A stretch of 64,000 bases of DNA from Bradyrhizobium sp. ORS 278 (GTDB lineage: Bacteria > Pseudomonadota > Alphaproteobacteria > Rhizobiales > Xanthobacteraceae), in assembly GCF_000026145.1 (NCBI RefSeq), contig NC_009445.1, positions 1,674,001 to 1,738,000 on the forward strand, read 5' to 3'. The notes beneath the pieces were generated by a model that did no database searches, had not been told where the DNA came from, and worked only from the letters and a program-made list of their open reading frames with translations. The translations under genes were made by a program, and so were the position numbers. Below, in pieces: positions 19,626 to 28,810 of the stretch. Position 1 is the stretch's first letter. Every line of letters begins with the position of its first letter.

Positions 19626-20632
19626 GCGCAGACAAACAGGCGCTGCTCGAGGTCTCAGGCCTCGGCATCCGGCTCAATACCAGCCGCGGCCCAGCGCAGG
19701 CCGTGCGCGATGTGTCCTTAGCGTTGACGCGCGGCGAGACGCTCGGCATCGTCGGCGAGTCCGGCTGCGGCAAGTCGATCACCGCGCTGGCGCTGCTCGG
19801 GCTGCCGCCCGACAGCGCCGTCGTCAGCGGCAGCATCCGACTCGATCGCCGCGAATTGGTCGGACTCGATGATGCCGATTACTGCAAGCTGCGCGGCAAC
19901 CGCATCAGCATGATCTTCCAGGAGCCGATGACGGCGCTGAACCCGATGCACACCATCGGCCGTCAGGTCGCCGAGCCGCTGCTGCGGCACACCGGCTGCT
20001 CCGCGGCGGAGGCCAAACGCGAGGCCATCGCGCTGCTCGACCGGGTCGGCCTGCCTGATCCCGCCAGACGTTTTGACGCCTACCCGCATCAGTTCTCCGG
20101 CGGCCAGCGCCAGCGCATCACCATCGCGATGGCGCTCGCCTGCAAGCCCGACGTGCTGATCGCCGACGAGCCGACCACCGCGCTTGACGTCACCATCCAG
20201 CGCCAGATCCTCGATCTCATCGCCGACCTCGTGGCCGAGCAGGGCATGGCGATGATCCTGATCTCGCATGATCTCGGCGTCATCGCCGAGAACGTGCAGC
20301 GCATGATGGTGATGTATGGCGGCACGGTCGTCGAAAGCGGAAGCACCGACGCGGTGTTCTCGCGCATGGGCCATCCCTACACGCAGGGCCTGTTCCAGGC
20401 GCGCCCGCGGCTCGGCGCGCGCAAGGGCACGCGGCTTGCGACCATCGCCGGCACGGTGCCGGAGCTCGCCGATCTGCCTGCCGGTTGTCCATTCGCCGAT
20501 CGCTGCGGGCTGGTGATCGATGCCTGTCGGTCGGCGCTGCCGCCGCTGATCGAGATCGGCGCAGGACATGGCGTCCGCTGCATTCGAACCGATGACGCGC
20601 TCGCGCGCGAGCCGGTGGGAGTCACCGCGTGA
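19622..20632 (+). CDS. ABC transporter ATP-binding protein, DppD/OppD type
   Basis: 336 residues from ATG 19622. Walker A is GESGCGKSI (about 45-53), the ABC signature FSGGQRQRI near 160, Walker [13 protein letters not shown] near 178-189, and the switch histidine in [12 protein letters not shown]. The C-terminal oligopeptide-transporter region has the cysteine pattern PAGCPFADRCGLVIDACRS, which in DppD/OppD relatives can hold an iron-sulfur cluster. It energises the importer with the next protein. Overlaps both neighbours by four bases, indicating translational coupling. Confidence 0.92.
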   Translation: MSADKQALLEVSGLGIRLNTSRGPAQAVRDVSLALTRGETLGIVGESGCGKSITALALLGLPPDSAVVSGSIRLDRRELVGLDDADYCKLRGNRISMIFQEPMTALNPMHTIGRQVAEPLLRHTGCSAAEAKREAIALLDRVGLPDPARRFDAYPHQFSGGQRQRITIAMALACKPDVLIADEPTTALDVTIQRQILDLIADLVAEQGMAMILISHDLGVIAENVQRMMVMYGGTVVESGSTDAVFSRMGHPYTQGLFQARPRLGARKGTRLATIAGTVPELADLPAGCPFADRCGLVIDACRSALPPLIEIGAGHGVRCIRTDDALAREPVGVTA

Positions 20633-21681
20633 GTGCCGCCATCGGGGATGCGTCGCAGGCGCCGCTGCTCGAGATCAGGGATCTCGTCCAGCGCTACACG
20701 CTGCCGCGTGAAAGTCTGCTGCGGCCGCCGGGACAAGTGCTCGCGCTCAACGGCGTCTCGCTCTCGCTGATGCCGGGCAAGAGCCTCGGCATCGTCGGCG
20801 AGTCCGGGTCCGGCAAGTCGACCCTCGCGCGCCTGATCATGGCGCTGGAGAGACCGTCGTCGGGATCGGTGCTGATGTCCGGGCGCGATCTCCACCATCT
20901 TCCGGCCGATGAGCTGCGCCGCGCCCGGCGCGATTTCCAGATGGTGTTCCAGGACCCGTATGGATCGCTCGATCCGCGCCAGACCATCGCGCGCATCGTC
21001 GCCGAGCCGCTGACCGCGCTGGAGAGCCCGGATCGCGACACGTTGCGGACGCGCGTCGCGAGCGTGTTGCGGCAGGTGGGCCTGCGGGATGCCGACATGG
21101 ACAAATATCCGCACGAGTTCTCCGGCGGCCAGCGCCAGCGCATTGCGATCGCGCGCGCGCTGATCACCCAGCCGAAGCTGATCGTCGCCGACGAGCCGGT
21201 CTCGGCGCTCGACGTATCGGTGCAGGCGCAGGTGCTGAACCTGATGCAGGATCTGCAGGAGCAGTTCGGCCTCAGCTACGTGCTGATCAGTCACGACCTC
21301 GCGGTGGTCGACTATCTCTGTGACGAGGTCGCGGTGATGTATCTCGGCCGCATCGTCGAGCGGGGGCGGCCGGAAGATCTGTTCGGCCAATGCGCGCATC
21401 CCTACACGCGCGCGCTGCTGGACGCCGTGCCGCGGGCGCAGGCTGGCGCTGTCAGGCGTAAGCGCGAGAACGTTGCGATCGCCTCGCAATCCCTCGGCTC
21501 GCGAGGATGCGCTTATGCGCCGCGCTGTCCGCTGGCCGACGCCCATTGCCGCGAGAGCGCTCCCGCGCTGCGGGCACTGGCGGCGCAGCATTCGGCTGCC
21601 TGCCACCATGCGGAAAGCGTGATGGCGCTGCCGGCGCTGGCCGCGCGGGAAGATCCGCCTCTTGTCTCCAAGTCGCTTTGA
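20629..21681 (+). CDS. ABC transporter ATP-binding protein, DppF/OppF type
   Basis: 350 residues from GTG 20629. Walker A is GESGSGKST near residue 61, the signature FSGGQRQRI near 165, Walker B LIVADEPVSALD near 183-194 and switch histidine VLISHDLAVVDY. The C-terminal cysteine cluster SRGCAYAPRCPLADAHCRE is typical. Second ATPase of the importer; 33 bp separate it from the binding-protein gene. Confidence 0.92.
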   Translation: MSAAIGDASQAPLLEIRDLVQRYTLPRESLLRPPGQVLALNGVSLSLMPGKSLGIVGESGSGKSTLARLIMALERPSSGSVLMSGRDLHHLPADELRRARRDFQMVFQDPYGSLDPRQTIARIVAEPLTALESPDRDTLRTRVASVLRQVGLRDADMDKYPHEFSGGQRQRIAIARALITQPKLIVADEPVSALDVSVQAQVLNLMQDLQEQFGLSYVLISHDLAVVDYLCDEVAVMYLGRIVERGRPEDLFGQCAHPYTRALLDAVPRAQAGAVRRKRENVAIASQSLGSRGCAYAPRCPLADAHCRESAPALRALAAQHSAACHHAESVMALPALAAREDPPLVSKSL

Positions 21682-21714
21682 CGCATAATCGGTTCCGTCC
21701 GGGAGAGATAAACA

Positions 21715-23220
21715 ATGTTGAAAAGACTATCGATCATCGCTTTGACCGCCATCGCTTTGACCGCGCTCGCCGCGGCGGCTGCCGTGCCGGCCTCGGCGCA
21801 GAGCAAGAAGGACAGCGTCGTCGTCGGCATGACCCTGGAGCCGCCGGGGCTCGACCCGACCAGCGCGGCGGCCGCCGCTATCGCCGAGGTCACGCTCTAC
21901 AACGTCTATGAGACGCTGACCAAGATCAACGAGGACGGCTCGGTGTCGCCGCTGCTGGCCGCGAGCTGGCAGGCCTCGTCCGACCTGAAGAGCTACACGT
22001 TCAAGCTCATCAAGGGCGTCAAATTCCAGAACGGCGAGGCGTTCGATTCCGCGGCCGTGAAGTTCTCGTTCGAGAAGGCCGGCGCCGCCAACAGCACCAA
22101 CAAGGACAAGGCGCTGTTCCAGGCGATGGAGGCGGTCAATGCGCCCGACGCCGAGACGATCGAGATCAAGCTGAAGTATTCCGAGCCGAACCTGCCGTTC
22201 CTGCTCGGCCAGGCCACCGCATCGATCGTCGAGCCGAAGAGCGCGCCGACCGATGCGACGCAGCCGGTCGGCACCGGCCCGTACACGCTCGGCAGCTGGG
22301 CCAAGGGCTCGTCGCTGACCTTGAACAAATGGCCTGAGTATCGCAATGCCGCGGCCGTCAAGCTGTCCAAGGTGACGATCCGCTTTATCTCCGATCCGGC
22401 GGCGCAGGTCGCGGCGCTGCTGTCGGGCGACGTCGAAGCGTTCCCGCGCGGCACCACGGCGCGCACCATCGCGCAGTTCAAGTCCGACCCGCGCTTCACC
22501 GTGCTGATCGGCGGCTCCAAGGCGAAGACCATCCTCACCATCAACAACAAGAAGAAGCCGCTCGACGACGTCCGCGTCCGCCGAGCCATCCTCGCCGCGA
22601 TCGACCGCAAGGCGCTGATCGAAGGCGCGGTCGACGGGCTGGGCACGCCGATCGGAAGCTTCTATGTGCCGGGCTCGCTCGGCTATGTCGACACCACCGA
22701 CATCAACCCGTATGATCCGGAGAAGGCGAAGAAGCTGCTGGCCGAAGCCGGCGTCACCACGCCGCTGCAACTATCGCTGCGGCTGCCCCCGCCGGCCTAT
22801 GCACGGCAGGGCGGCGAGGTAATCGCGGCGCAGCTCGCCAAGGTCGGCATCACCGCCAAGATCGAAAACCTCGAATGGGCGGCATGGCTGTCGCAGGTGT
22901 TCAACGGGCCGCACGATTTCGACCTCACGATCGTCTCGCATGTCGAGCCGTTCGATCTCGTGAAGTTCACTGAGCCGAACTATTATTTCGGCTATCAGTC
23001 CGAAGCGTTCAACAAACTCTACCAGCAGATCGTCGATACGCCGAACGAGGCCGATCGCGCCAAGCTGCTCGGCGACGCCCAGCGCCTGCTGGCCACCGAC
23101 GCCGCCGCCGGCTTTCTGTTCCAGCCGCAATGGATCACCGTGATCAACAAGAAGCTGAAGGGCGTATGGAAGGACGTGCCGCAGTTCGAGAATGATTTCG
23201 CGAGCTGGAGCTGGGAGTGA
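21715..23220 (+). CDS. Periplasmic substrate-binding protein of a Dpp/Opp-type ABC transporter
   Basis: 501 residues, SBP family 5. A Sec signal peptide covers about residues 1-28 (LKRLSIIALTAIAL...VPASAQ) with a probable cleavage after AQ. The mature protein begins KKDSVVVGMTLEPPGLDP; further family features are YNVYETLTKINEDGSVSPLL and FKLIKGVKFQNGEAF. It delivers substrate to the two permeases encoded upstream and is last in the unit, which is unusual but not rare. Given the neighbouring beta-glucosidase-glk-pfkB unit, the ligand could be an oligosaccharide or glycoside as well as a peptide. Confidence 0.9.
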   Translation: MLKRLSIIALTAIALTALAAAAAVPASAQSKKDSVVVGMTLEPPGLDPTSAAAAAIAEVTLYNVYETLTKINEDGSVSPLLAASWQASSDLKSYTFKLIKGVKFQNGEAFDSAAVKFSFEKAGAANSTNKDKALFQAMEAVNAPDAETIEIKLKYSEPNLPFLLGQATASIVEPKSAPTDATQPVGTGPYTLGSWAKGSSLTLNKWPEYRNAAAVKLSKVTIRFISDPAAQVAALLSGDVEAFPRGTTARTIAQFKSDPRFTVLIGGSKAKTILTINNKKKPLDDVRVRRAILAAIDRKALIEGAVDGLGTPIGSFYVPGSLGYVDTTDINPYDPEKAKKLLAEAGVTTPLQLSLRLPPPAYARQGGEVIAAQLAKVGITAKIENLEWAAWLSQVFNGPHDFDLTIVSHVEPFDLVKFTEPNYYFGYQSEAFNKLYQQIVDTPNEADRAKLLGDAQRLLATDAAAGFLFQPQWITVINKKLKGVWKDVPQFENDFASWSWE

Positions 23221-23265
23221 GCGGCGGAGTTCTTGGTACGACCGCCGCAGCAACGCTGCCCAATA

Positions 23266-23433
23266 CAGTGCCCTCTCCCCTTGCGGGAGAGGGCATCGAC
23301 GGCTGATCAGCTTGTTCGGTCGGGTGAGGGGTCTCTCTCCGCACGTCACGCCCGTGGAGACATACCCCTCACCCAATCTCGTATGCCGTTCTGTCCTGCA
23401 TGCCCTCTCCCGCAAGGGGAGAGGGCGCATTAA
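23266..23433. repeat. Inverted repeat, CCCTCTCCCCTTG family, copy 1
   Basis: Arms TGCCCTCTCCCCTTGCGGGA (from about 23268) and its complement TCCCGCAAGGGGAGAGGGC (to about 23428) lie about 110 bp apart. Inside are a second pair, GGTGAGGGGT and ACCCCTCACC. It lies 45 bp after the stop of the binding-protein gene. The same composite occurs at 35268-35490. It could act as a transcript end signal for the importer unit; no T-run is present. Confidence 0.75.
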
Positions 23434-23493
23434 TTGGCACCGGCGAGTTCACCAACGACCGACTTGCGATAGACGTCGACGTGACTCATCAGT

Positions 23494-23688
23494 TCAATTC
23501 GGCCAGTCGATCGGCGTGAAGCGCAATTGCCGGCGGCGCATCTCGGCCTGAAGTTCCTGAGCATATTGCTTGGCCCGTTCGCCGATCAGGCGGTAGGGTC
23601 CGCCGATCCGGCTGTCAGCTGCCACCTGCTTGCGGACGCTTTCGTAATACGCCATCAAGCTCTCATCCGTGGAATTCACAAATCTCAT
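23494..23688 (-). CDS. Small conserved hypothetical protein
   Basis: 64 residues from ATG 23688 (MRFVNSTDESLMAYYESVRK), preceded by GCGAGGGCG; a longer frame to 23757 exists but has no ribosome site. The sequence is hydrophilic and helical with several arginines and no cysteine, membrane segment or signal. It resembles small cytosolic proteins I have seen in Bradyrhizobium genomes, but I cannot assign a function. It is alone, between a repeat and the flavoprotein gene on the other strand. Confidence 0.6.
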   Translation of the reverse strand: MRFVNSTDESLMAYYESVRKQVAADSRIGGPYRLIGERAKQYAQELQAEMRRRQLRFTPIDWPN

Positions 23689-23885
23689 TGACGCGCCCTC
23701 GCAACAAGTCCCCCTCGCTGCCAAGTTTGCACGGCTTTTTCGCCGCAGCAGCGACATAAGTTAACGTCCCCCGCCGCAAATGGTTCCGTTTGTGTTCCAA
23801 CCTGTCTTCGCCGGTTGACGCATCAACTCACAGGAACCCTTCCGTCGCTCGACATTTGGTTCCGCGATCCAAAACGAGGACGGCG

Positions 23886-24809
23886 ATGCGCACTGAAGTT
23901 CTGGTCATCGGCGGCGGCCCCGCAGGACTGATGGCCGCGATCTATCTTGCGCGATTCAGGCGCCATGTCGTTGTCGTCGATAGCGGCGCATCGCGCGCGG
24001 CGCTTATCCCGCGCAGCCACAATCTGCCCGGGTTTCCGAACGGCCTTCCTGGCAGCGAGCTGTTGGCTCGCATGCAGCGGCAGGTCGAGGAGCTTGGCGT
24101 GCCGATCATTCGCGGCACGGTCACCGCGCTGGAAACCCGCGATGATCGAATCCTCGCCGCACACAAAGGAGAGCCGATTGTGGCGCAACGCGCCATGCTG
24201 GCGACCGGCATCGTCGACAAGCAAACGCCGCTGGTCGATTGGACTGTGGCGGTGCGTGAAGGGGCGCTGCGCTATTGCCCGGTCTGCGACGCGTTCGAGG
24301 CGATCGGCCGCAAGATCGCGATCATCGGTCCGCTTGGACACGCCGCGGGCAAGGCGCTGTTCATGCGTGTGTATAGTTCCGACGTCACGCTGATCCCGGT
24401 CGGAGACGAGCAGAACGACGAGAAGCGGCGGGAGCTCGCCGGGGCCGGCGTTCGCGTGACGCCGCCGCTGCGCGGGCTGCAACGGGAGGAGGACGTCATG
24501 TCGGCCACTTTTGCGGATGGAAGTTGCGAACGCTTCGAGATCGTCTATCCGGCCATGGGCGCCGATGTTCGTTCCGAGCTCGCGATCGCGCTCGGCGCGC
24601 GGCATACGTCCGACGGGTTTCTCGAGGTCGATGGCAAGCAACGCTGCGGCGTCGACCGCCTCTATGGCATTGGCGACGTCGTCACCGACCTGCACCAGAT
24701 CGCGGTGGCGTTCGGCCATGCTGCAGTCGCGGCATGCCACGCACATCATTCGCTTCCGATGCGCTATGCGGAACCATCCGGGGCGCAGGACAAATTGATC
24801 ACAACCTGA
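23886..24809 (+). CDS. Thioredoxin-reductase-like NAD(P)/FAD-dependent oxidoreductase
   Basis: 307 residues from ATG 23886, preceded by AACGAGGA. The FAD-binding GGGPAG is at residues 9-14, then GFPNGLPG near 49-56 and a redox CPVC at 131-134 in the place of the TrxR CxTC. The second dinucleotide motif, expected as GGGxSA, reads [10 protein letters not shown], so NADPH binding may be altered. The C-terminal FAD motif is [20 protein letters not shown]. It probably reduces a disulfide partner or acts as a ferredoxin/thioredoxin reductase paralogue. No neighbour suggests the partner. Confidence 0.85.
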   Translation: MRTEVLVIGGGPAGLMAAIYLARFRRHVVVVDSGASRAALIPRSHNLPGFPNGLPGSELLARMQRQVEELGVPIIRGTVTALETRDDRILAAHKGEPIVAQRAMLATGIVDKQTPLVDWTVAVREGALRYCPVCDAFEAIGRKIAIIGPLGHAAGKALFMRVYSSDVTLIPVGDEQNDEKRRELAGAGVRVTPPLRGLQREEDVMSATFADGSCERFEIVYPAMGADVRSELAIALGARHTSDGFLEVDGKQRCGVDRLYGIGDVVTDLHQIAVAFGHAAVAACHAHHSLPMRYAEPSGAQDKLITT

Positions 24810-24863
24810 AATCGCGATATCCTATGTAAGTGCCGCTGGCGTTGACGTGTCGGACCATGGCGG

Positions 24864-25052
24864 ATGGACAGGAAATCGGCATGTTTGGCGGCTGCATCCA
24901 GCTGCCGTGAGGAAGCCGAACGCGATCCCGCCCGGCGTGACCTCTGGCTGCAGCAAGCCTCGAAATGGACGACGCTCGCAGGCGAGCAGGCGGGGCATGC
25001 CTTGATCGTCTGCGACCAGCCGGCGGCTGCGAGTCAGGAGGGTCGCCGCTAG
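24864..25052 (+). CDS. Small hypothetical protein
   Basis: 62 residues from ATG 24864. It is helical with CREEAERDPARRDLWLQQAS and two cysteines (Cys7, Cys14) near the N-terminus. The start has no clear ribosome site, and the frame is only supported by its protein-like composition and a resemblance to short Bradyrhizobium proteins with an RRDLWLxxA stretch. It lies between two convergent units, 7 bp from the stop of the permease gene. Function unknown, and it could be chance. Confidence 0.4.
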   Translation: MDRKSACLAAASSCREEAERDPARRDLWLQQASKWTTLAGEQAGHALIVCDQPAAASQEGRR

Positions 25053-25059
25053 AGTCCGC

Positions 25060-25917
25060 TCACTGCAGCGTCGGATCGAGCTTGTCACGCAGCCAGTCGC
25101 CGATCACGGACACCGCGAGCGTGGTCACCACGATGGTGACCGCCGGTGCGAGCATGATCCATGGCGCGCGCGTCAGATATTCGCGGCCGTAGCCGACCAT
25201 GTTGCCGAGGCTGGTCATCGGCGGCTGCACGCCGAGGCCGAGGAACGACAGGCCCGATTCCAGCAGGATGACTTCCGGGAACACCAGCGTCATCGACACG
25301 ATCAGTGTCGAGGCGATGTTCGGCAGGATGTGCCTGAGATATACGCGCTGCGGCGTCGCGCCGAGCTGGCGCACGGCGGCGGCATAGCCTTGCGCGTTGG
25401 CGGAGATCGCCAGCCCGCGCGCGATGCGCGCGTAGCGCTCCCAGCCGAACAGGCCCATCAGGCCGATCAGGAGCGGCAGCGAGTTGCCGAAGAAGGCAAG
25501 CACCGCGAGCGCGAGGATCAGGAACGGCATGCTGGCCTGGAAATCCGCGAGCATCAGCACGAACTGCTCGACGAGGCCGCGGAAATGCGCGGCGAGAAAG
25601 CCGAGTGTGGTGCCGGCGACGGCCGAGATCGCGGTGGCGCCGAACGCGATCAGGAGCGAGATGCGGATCGAGACAATGAGGCGCGAGAGCACGTCGCGGC
25701 CGAGCTCGTCGGTACCGAGCCAATGCGCCGGGTTGCCCGGCAGGGACAGACGGTTGCGCAGGTCGAACTTGGTGAAGCCGTAGGGCGCGATCTGATCGGC
25801 GAAGATCGCGACCACCAGCATCGCCGCGATCCAGGCGATCGCGATGGTGACGGAGAGGGGAATATTGGGCCAGCGCAGCCGCCTTGCGGCCACTGCCTTC
25901 ATTGCGACGTCGGTCAT
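25060..25917 (-). CDS. ABC transporter permease, DppC/OppC type (second importer)
   Basis: 285 residues from ATG 25917, which overlaps the stop of the preceding permease gene by four bases; the longer open frame is a shadow. It has the family segment LPGNPAHWLGTDELGRDVLS near residue 60-80, six predicted helices and an EAA loop around AAAVRQLGATPQRVYLRHIL near 190-209, then LSFLGLGVQPPMTSLGNM. Last gene of a six-gene minus-strand unit. Confidence 0.9.
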   Translation of the reverse strand: MTDVAMKAVAARRLRWPNIPLSVTIAIAWIAAMLVVAIFADQIAPYGFTKFDLRNRLSLPGNPAHWLGTDELGRDVLSRLIVSIRISLLIAFGATAISAVAGTTLGFLAAHFRGLVEQFVLMLADFQASMPFLILALAVLAFFGNSLPLLIGLMGLFGWERYARIARGLAISANAQGYAAAVRQLGATPQRVYLRHILPNIASTLIVSMTLVFPEVILLESGLSFLGLGVQPPMTSLGNMVGYGREYLTRAPWIMLAPAVTIVVTTLAVSVIGDWLRDKLDPTLQ

Positions 25918-26843
25918 GCCGCGGCTCCCTTGCTGCGAAGCCGCGGATCGAGCAAGCCGTAGAGGAAATCGACGATCAGGTTCGAGGTCACCATGGTCAT
26001 CGCCACCAGCAGCAGGATGCATTGCACGACGGCGAGGTCGCGATTGGCGACGGCCACGACCAAGAGCCGGCCGACGCCGGGCCAGGAGAACACGCTTTCG
26101 ACCACGACGGCGCCGGCGATCAGGCTGCCGACCATGAAGCCGAGAATGGTGACGGTCGGGATCGCGGCATTCGGTAGCGCGTGATCGGTGATGACGCGGC
26201 GCCACGGCACGCCCTTGGCTGATGCCGTGCGGATGTAGGGCTGGCCGAGGATCTCCAGCATCGCGCTGCGGGTGAAGCGCGCCAGCACGGCGGCGCCGCC
26301 GAAGCCCAGCGTGACGATCGGCAGGATGGCATGTCGCCACGACTCCTGTCCGCCCGAGGGCAGCCAGCCGAGCTGCACGGCAAAGATCAGCACCAGCAGC
26401 AGCGCCAGCACGAAGCTCGGCACGGTGAACCCGGCCACCGCGGTGATCATCACCGCGCGGTCGATCGCCGATCCCCGATGCAGCGCGGCGTAGATGCCGG
26501 CGGGGATGCCGAGCAGAACTTTCACCAGGAACGCCGGAATTGTCAGTGCGAGCGTTGCCGGGATGCGCTCGATCACGAGCTGAATCGCAGGCCGGCCGTC
26601 GCGCATCGAGCGGCCCAGCTCGCCCTGGCCGATCGCCTTGAAGTAGTCGAGATACTGGACCCAGATCGGATGATCGAGGCCCCAAGCCTTGCGGAAAGCT
26701 TCGATCACCTCGGGCGGCGCCTCCGGGCCCATGATCATCAGCGCGGGGTCGCCTGACAGCCGCAGCACGATGAAGGCGAAGGTGACGACGAGCGCGATGG
26801 TCAACAGCGCGCGCGACAGGCGGATGGCGAAGAAGCGCAGCAT
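25914..26843 (-). CDS. ABC transporter permease, DppB/OppB type (second importer)
   Basis: 309 residues from ATG 26843 (MLRFFAIRLSRALLTIALV), whose start codon overlaps the stop of the upstream ATPase. The periplasmic loop after helix 1 contains RLSGDPALMIMGPEAPPEVI; the EAA loop is GQPYIRTASAKGVPWRRVIT near residue 204-223. It pairs with the DppC-like permease that follows with a four-base overlap. Confidence 0.9.
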   Translation of the reverse strand: MLRFFAIRLSRALLTIALVVTFAFIVLRLSGDPALMIMGPEAPPEVIEAFRKAWGLDHPIWVQYLDYFKAIGQGELGRSMRDGRPAIQLVIERIPATLALTIPAFLVKVLLGIPAGIYAALHRGSAIDRAVMITAVAGFTVPSFVLALLLVLIFAVQLGWLPSGGQESWRHAILPIVTLGFGGAAVLARFTRSAMLEILGQPYIRTASAKGVPWRRVITDHALPNAAIPTVTILGFMVGSLIAGAVVVESVFSWPGVGRLLVVAVANRDLAVVQCILLLVAMTMVTSNLIVDFLYGLLDPRLRSKGAAA

Positions 26844-27835
26844 CACGCGGCGTCCTGGTTCTGCGAGGGCGCGCCGGTCACGAGATGGCACGCCACCTGG
26901 CGCTGCGGATCAAGCGCGATCAGTTGAGGCACCTCGGTCTTGCAGCGCGCCGTCGCATGACGGCAGCGCGGATGAAAGGCGCAGCCCGAGGGACGCGCCG
27001 CCGGATTGGGCGGATCGCCCGTCAGCACGATGCGACCAGTGCTGCGGCGGCCGGGTGCAGGCGAGGCCGACACCAGCGCCTGGGTGTAAGGATGCTGCGG
27101 ACGTGCGAACAGATCGTCGGCATCGCCATGTTCGACGATGCGGCCGAGATACATCACGGCGACCTTGCGGCTGATCTGCCGGATCACGCGCAGGTCATGG
27201 CTGATGAACAGCATGGTCAGCCCGAGTCGCGCCTGCAGATCGACCAGCAGATTCACCACCTGCGCCTGGATCGAGACATCCAGCGCGCTGACCGGCTCGT
27301 CGCAGACCAGGAAGTCCGGCCTGGTCGCGAGCGCGCGCGCCAGCACGATGCGCTGGCGCTGTCCGCCCGACAGTGCGCCGGGATAACGGTGGCCATGGCT
27401 GTCGTTGAGATCGACCGCATGCAGCAGCTCGTGCACGCGCGCCGCGCGCTCGGCTTTGGTGCCGATGTCGTGGATGTCGAGCGGCTCGCGGATCTGCTCG
27501 GCGACGGGTAGCCTGCGATCGAGCGCGCCGAGCGGATCCTGGAAGATCATCTGCATGCGCGCGCGCTGGGCGCGCCACGCAGCCGTGCCAGGTGCCGCGA
27601 TCGGCGCGCCATCGAAGCGCACGCTGCCGTGGTCCGGCGGCTCGAGCCCGAGCACCATGCGGCCGGTGGTGGATTTGCCGGAGCCGGATTCGCCGACGAT
27701 GCCGAGCGTCTCGCCCTTCTGGATCGAGAAGCTGAGGCCGTCGACGGCATGGACGGAGGTGAAACGCCCGAACAGGCCGGACCGCATCCGATAGGTACGC
27801 GAGATCGCGTTGACCTCGACGAGTGGCGACGTCAT
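26843..27835 (-). CDS. ABC transporter ATP-binding protein, DppF/OppF type (second importer)
   Basis: 330 residues from ATG 27835 ([20 protein letters not shown]), overlapping the stop of the preceding ATPase. Walker [10 protein letters not shown] near 50, signature LSGGQRQRI near 153, Walker B FLVCDEPVSALD near 171-182, switch histidine LFISHDLRVIRQ. The C-terminal cysteine cluster is present (PSGCAFHPRCRHATARCKT). It works with the DppD-type ATPase encoded just upstream. Confidence 0.92.
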   Translation of the reverse strand: MTSPLVEVNAISRTYRMRSGLFGRFTSVHAVDGLSFSIQKGETLGIVGESGSGKSTTGRMVLGLEPPDHGSVRFDGAPIAAPGTAAWRAQRARMQMIFQDPLGALDRRLPVAEQIREPLDIHDIGTKAERAARVHELLHAVDLNDSHGHRYPGALSGGQRQRIVLARALATRPDFLVCDEPVSALDVSIQAQVVNLLVDLQARLGLTMLFISHDLRVIRQISRKVAVMYLGRIVEHGDADDLFARPQHPYTQALVSASPAPGRRSTGRIVLTGDPPNPAARPSGCAFHPRCRHATARCKTEVPQLIALDPQRQVACHLVTGAPSQNQDAA

Positions 27836-28806
27836 TCGGCGGCAAGCTCCACCGGCAGCCGCTGCGGCCGCAGGCAGGCGACCGCGCGATCCAGCTCGAT
27901 CGGCGCCAGCGGCGGCACGCTCGCATGACAGCCGTCGGCGACGTGGGCACAACGCGGCGCGAAGGCACAGCCGCTCGGCAGCGCGCGCGGATCCGGCACC
28001 GTGCCGGGTATCGCCTGCAGCCGCTTGCGCGCGCCATCGAGCGGCGGCAGCGCGCCGATCAGGCCTTGTGCATAAGGATGCCAGGGATCATCGAACAGAC
28101 GCGTGGCGGGGGCGCGCTCGACGATGCGGCCGGCATACATCACGCAGACGCGGTCGCAATTCTCCGCGACGACGCCGAGATCGTGGCTGATCAGCACCAT
28201 CGCCATGTTGAATTCGAGGCGCACGGCGGCCAGGAGATCGAGGATCTGAGCCTGGATGGTCGCATCGAGCGCGGTGGTCGGCTCATCGGCAATCAACAGA
28301 TCAGGCTGCCCGGCAAGCGCCATCGCGATCATGATGCGCTGGACCTGCCCACCGGAGAATTCGTGCGGATAGGCTGACAAGCGCCTGTTCGCGTCGGGAA
28401 TGCCAACGAGATCCAGCAGCCGCAGCGCCTCGACCCGTGCGGCCTCGCCGCGCAGGCCGCGATGCAGCGCGAGGCTTTCACACAACTGGCGCCGGATGGT
28501 CAGCACGGGATTGAGCGCGCTGGCAGGATCCTGGAAGATCATCGCGATGCGCCGGCCGCGCACCTGGTCGAGCACCTTGCCATCGGCGCCGATCAGTTCG
28601 CGCCCATCCAGCGTGGCGGAGCCCGTGACCCTCGCCTTGGCGGGCAACAGCCCGAGCGCCGCGAGCCAGGTCACCGACTTGCCGGATCCCGACTCGCCGA
28701 CGAGGCCGACGGCCTCGCCCTTGGCGATGTCGAGATCGATGCCATGCAGCACTTGTGTGCCGTCGAAGGCGACCTTCAAGCCGGAGATGCTGACCAGCGG
28801 CGCCAC
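27832..28806 (-). CDS. ABC transporter ATP-binding protein, DppD/OppD type (second importer)
   Basis: 324 residues from ATG 28806, 4 bp after the stop of the binding-protein gene. Walker [10 protein letters not shown] near residue 37, signature FSGGQVQRI near 150 (Val replacing the common Arg), Walker [13 protein letters not shown] near 168-179, switch histidine [13 protein letters not shown]-terminal cysteines [19 protein letters not shown] match the DppD/OppD family. Confidence 0.92.
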   Translation of the reverse strand: MAPLVSISGLKVAFDGTQVLHGIDLDIAKGEAVGLVGESGSGKSVTWLAALGLLPAKARVTGSATLDGRELIGADGKVLDQVRGRRIAMIFQDPASALNPVLTIRRQLCESLALHRGLRGEAARVEALRLLDLVGIPDANRRLSAYPHEFSGGQVQRIMIAMALAGQPDLLIADEPTTALDATIQAQILDLLAAVRLEFNMAMVLISHDLGVVAENCDRVCVMYAGRIVERAPATRLFDDPWHPYAQGLIGALPPLDGARKRLQAIPGTVPDPRALPSGCAFAPRCAHVADGCHASVPPLAPIELDRAVACLRPQRLPVELAAE

Positions 28807-28810
28807 GGCG

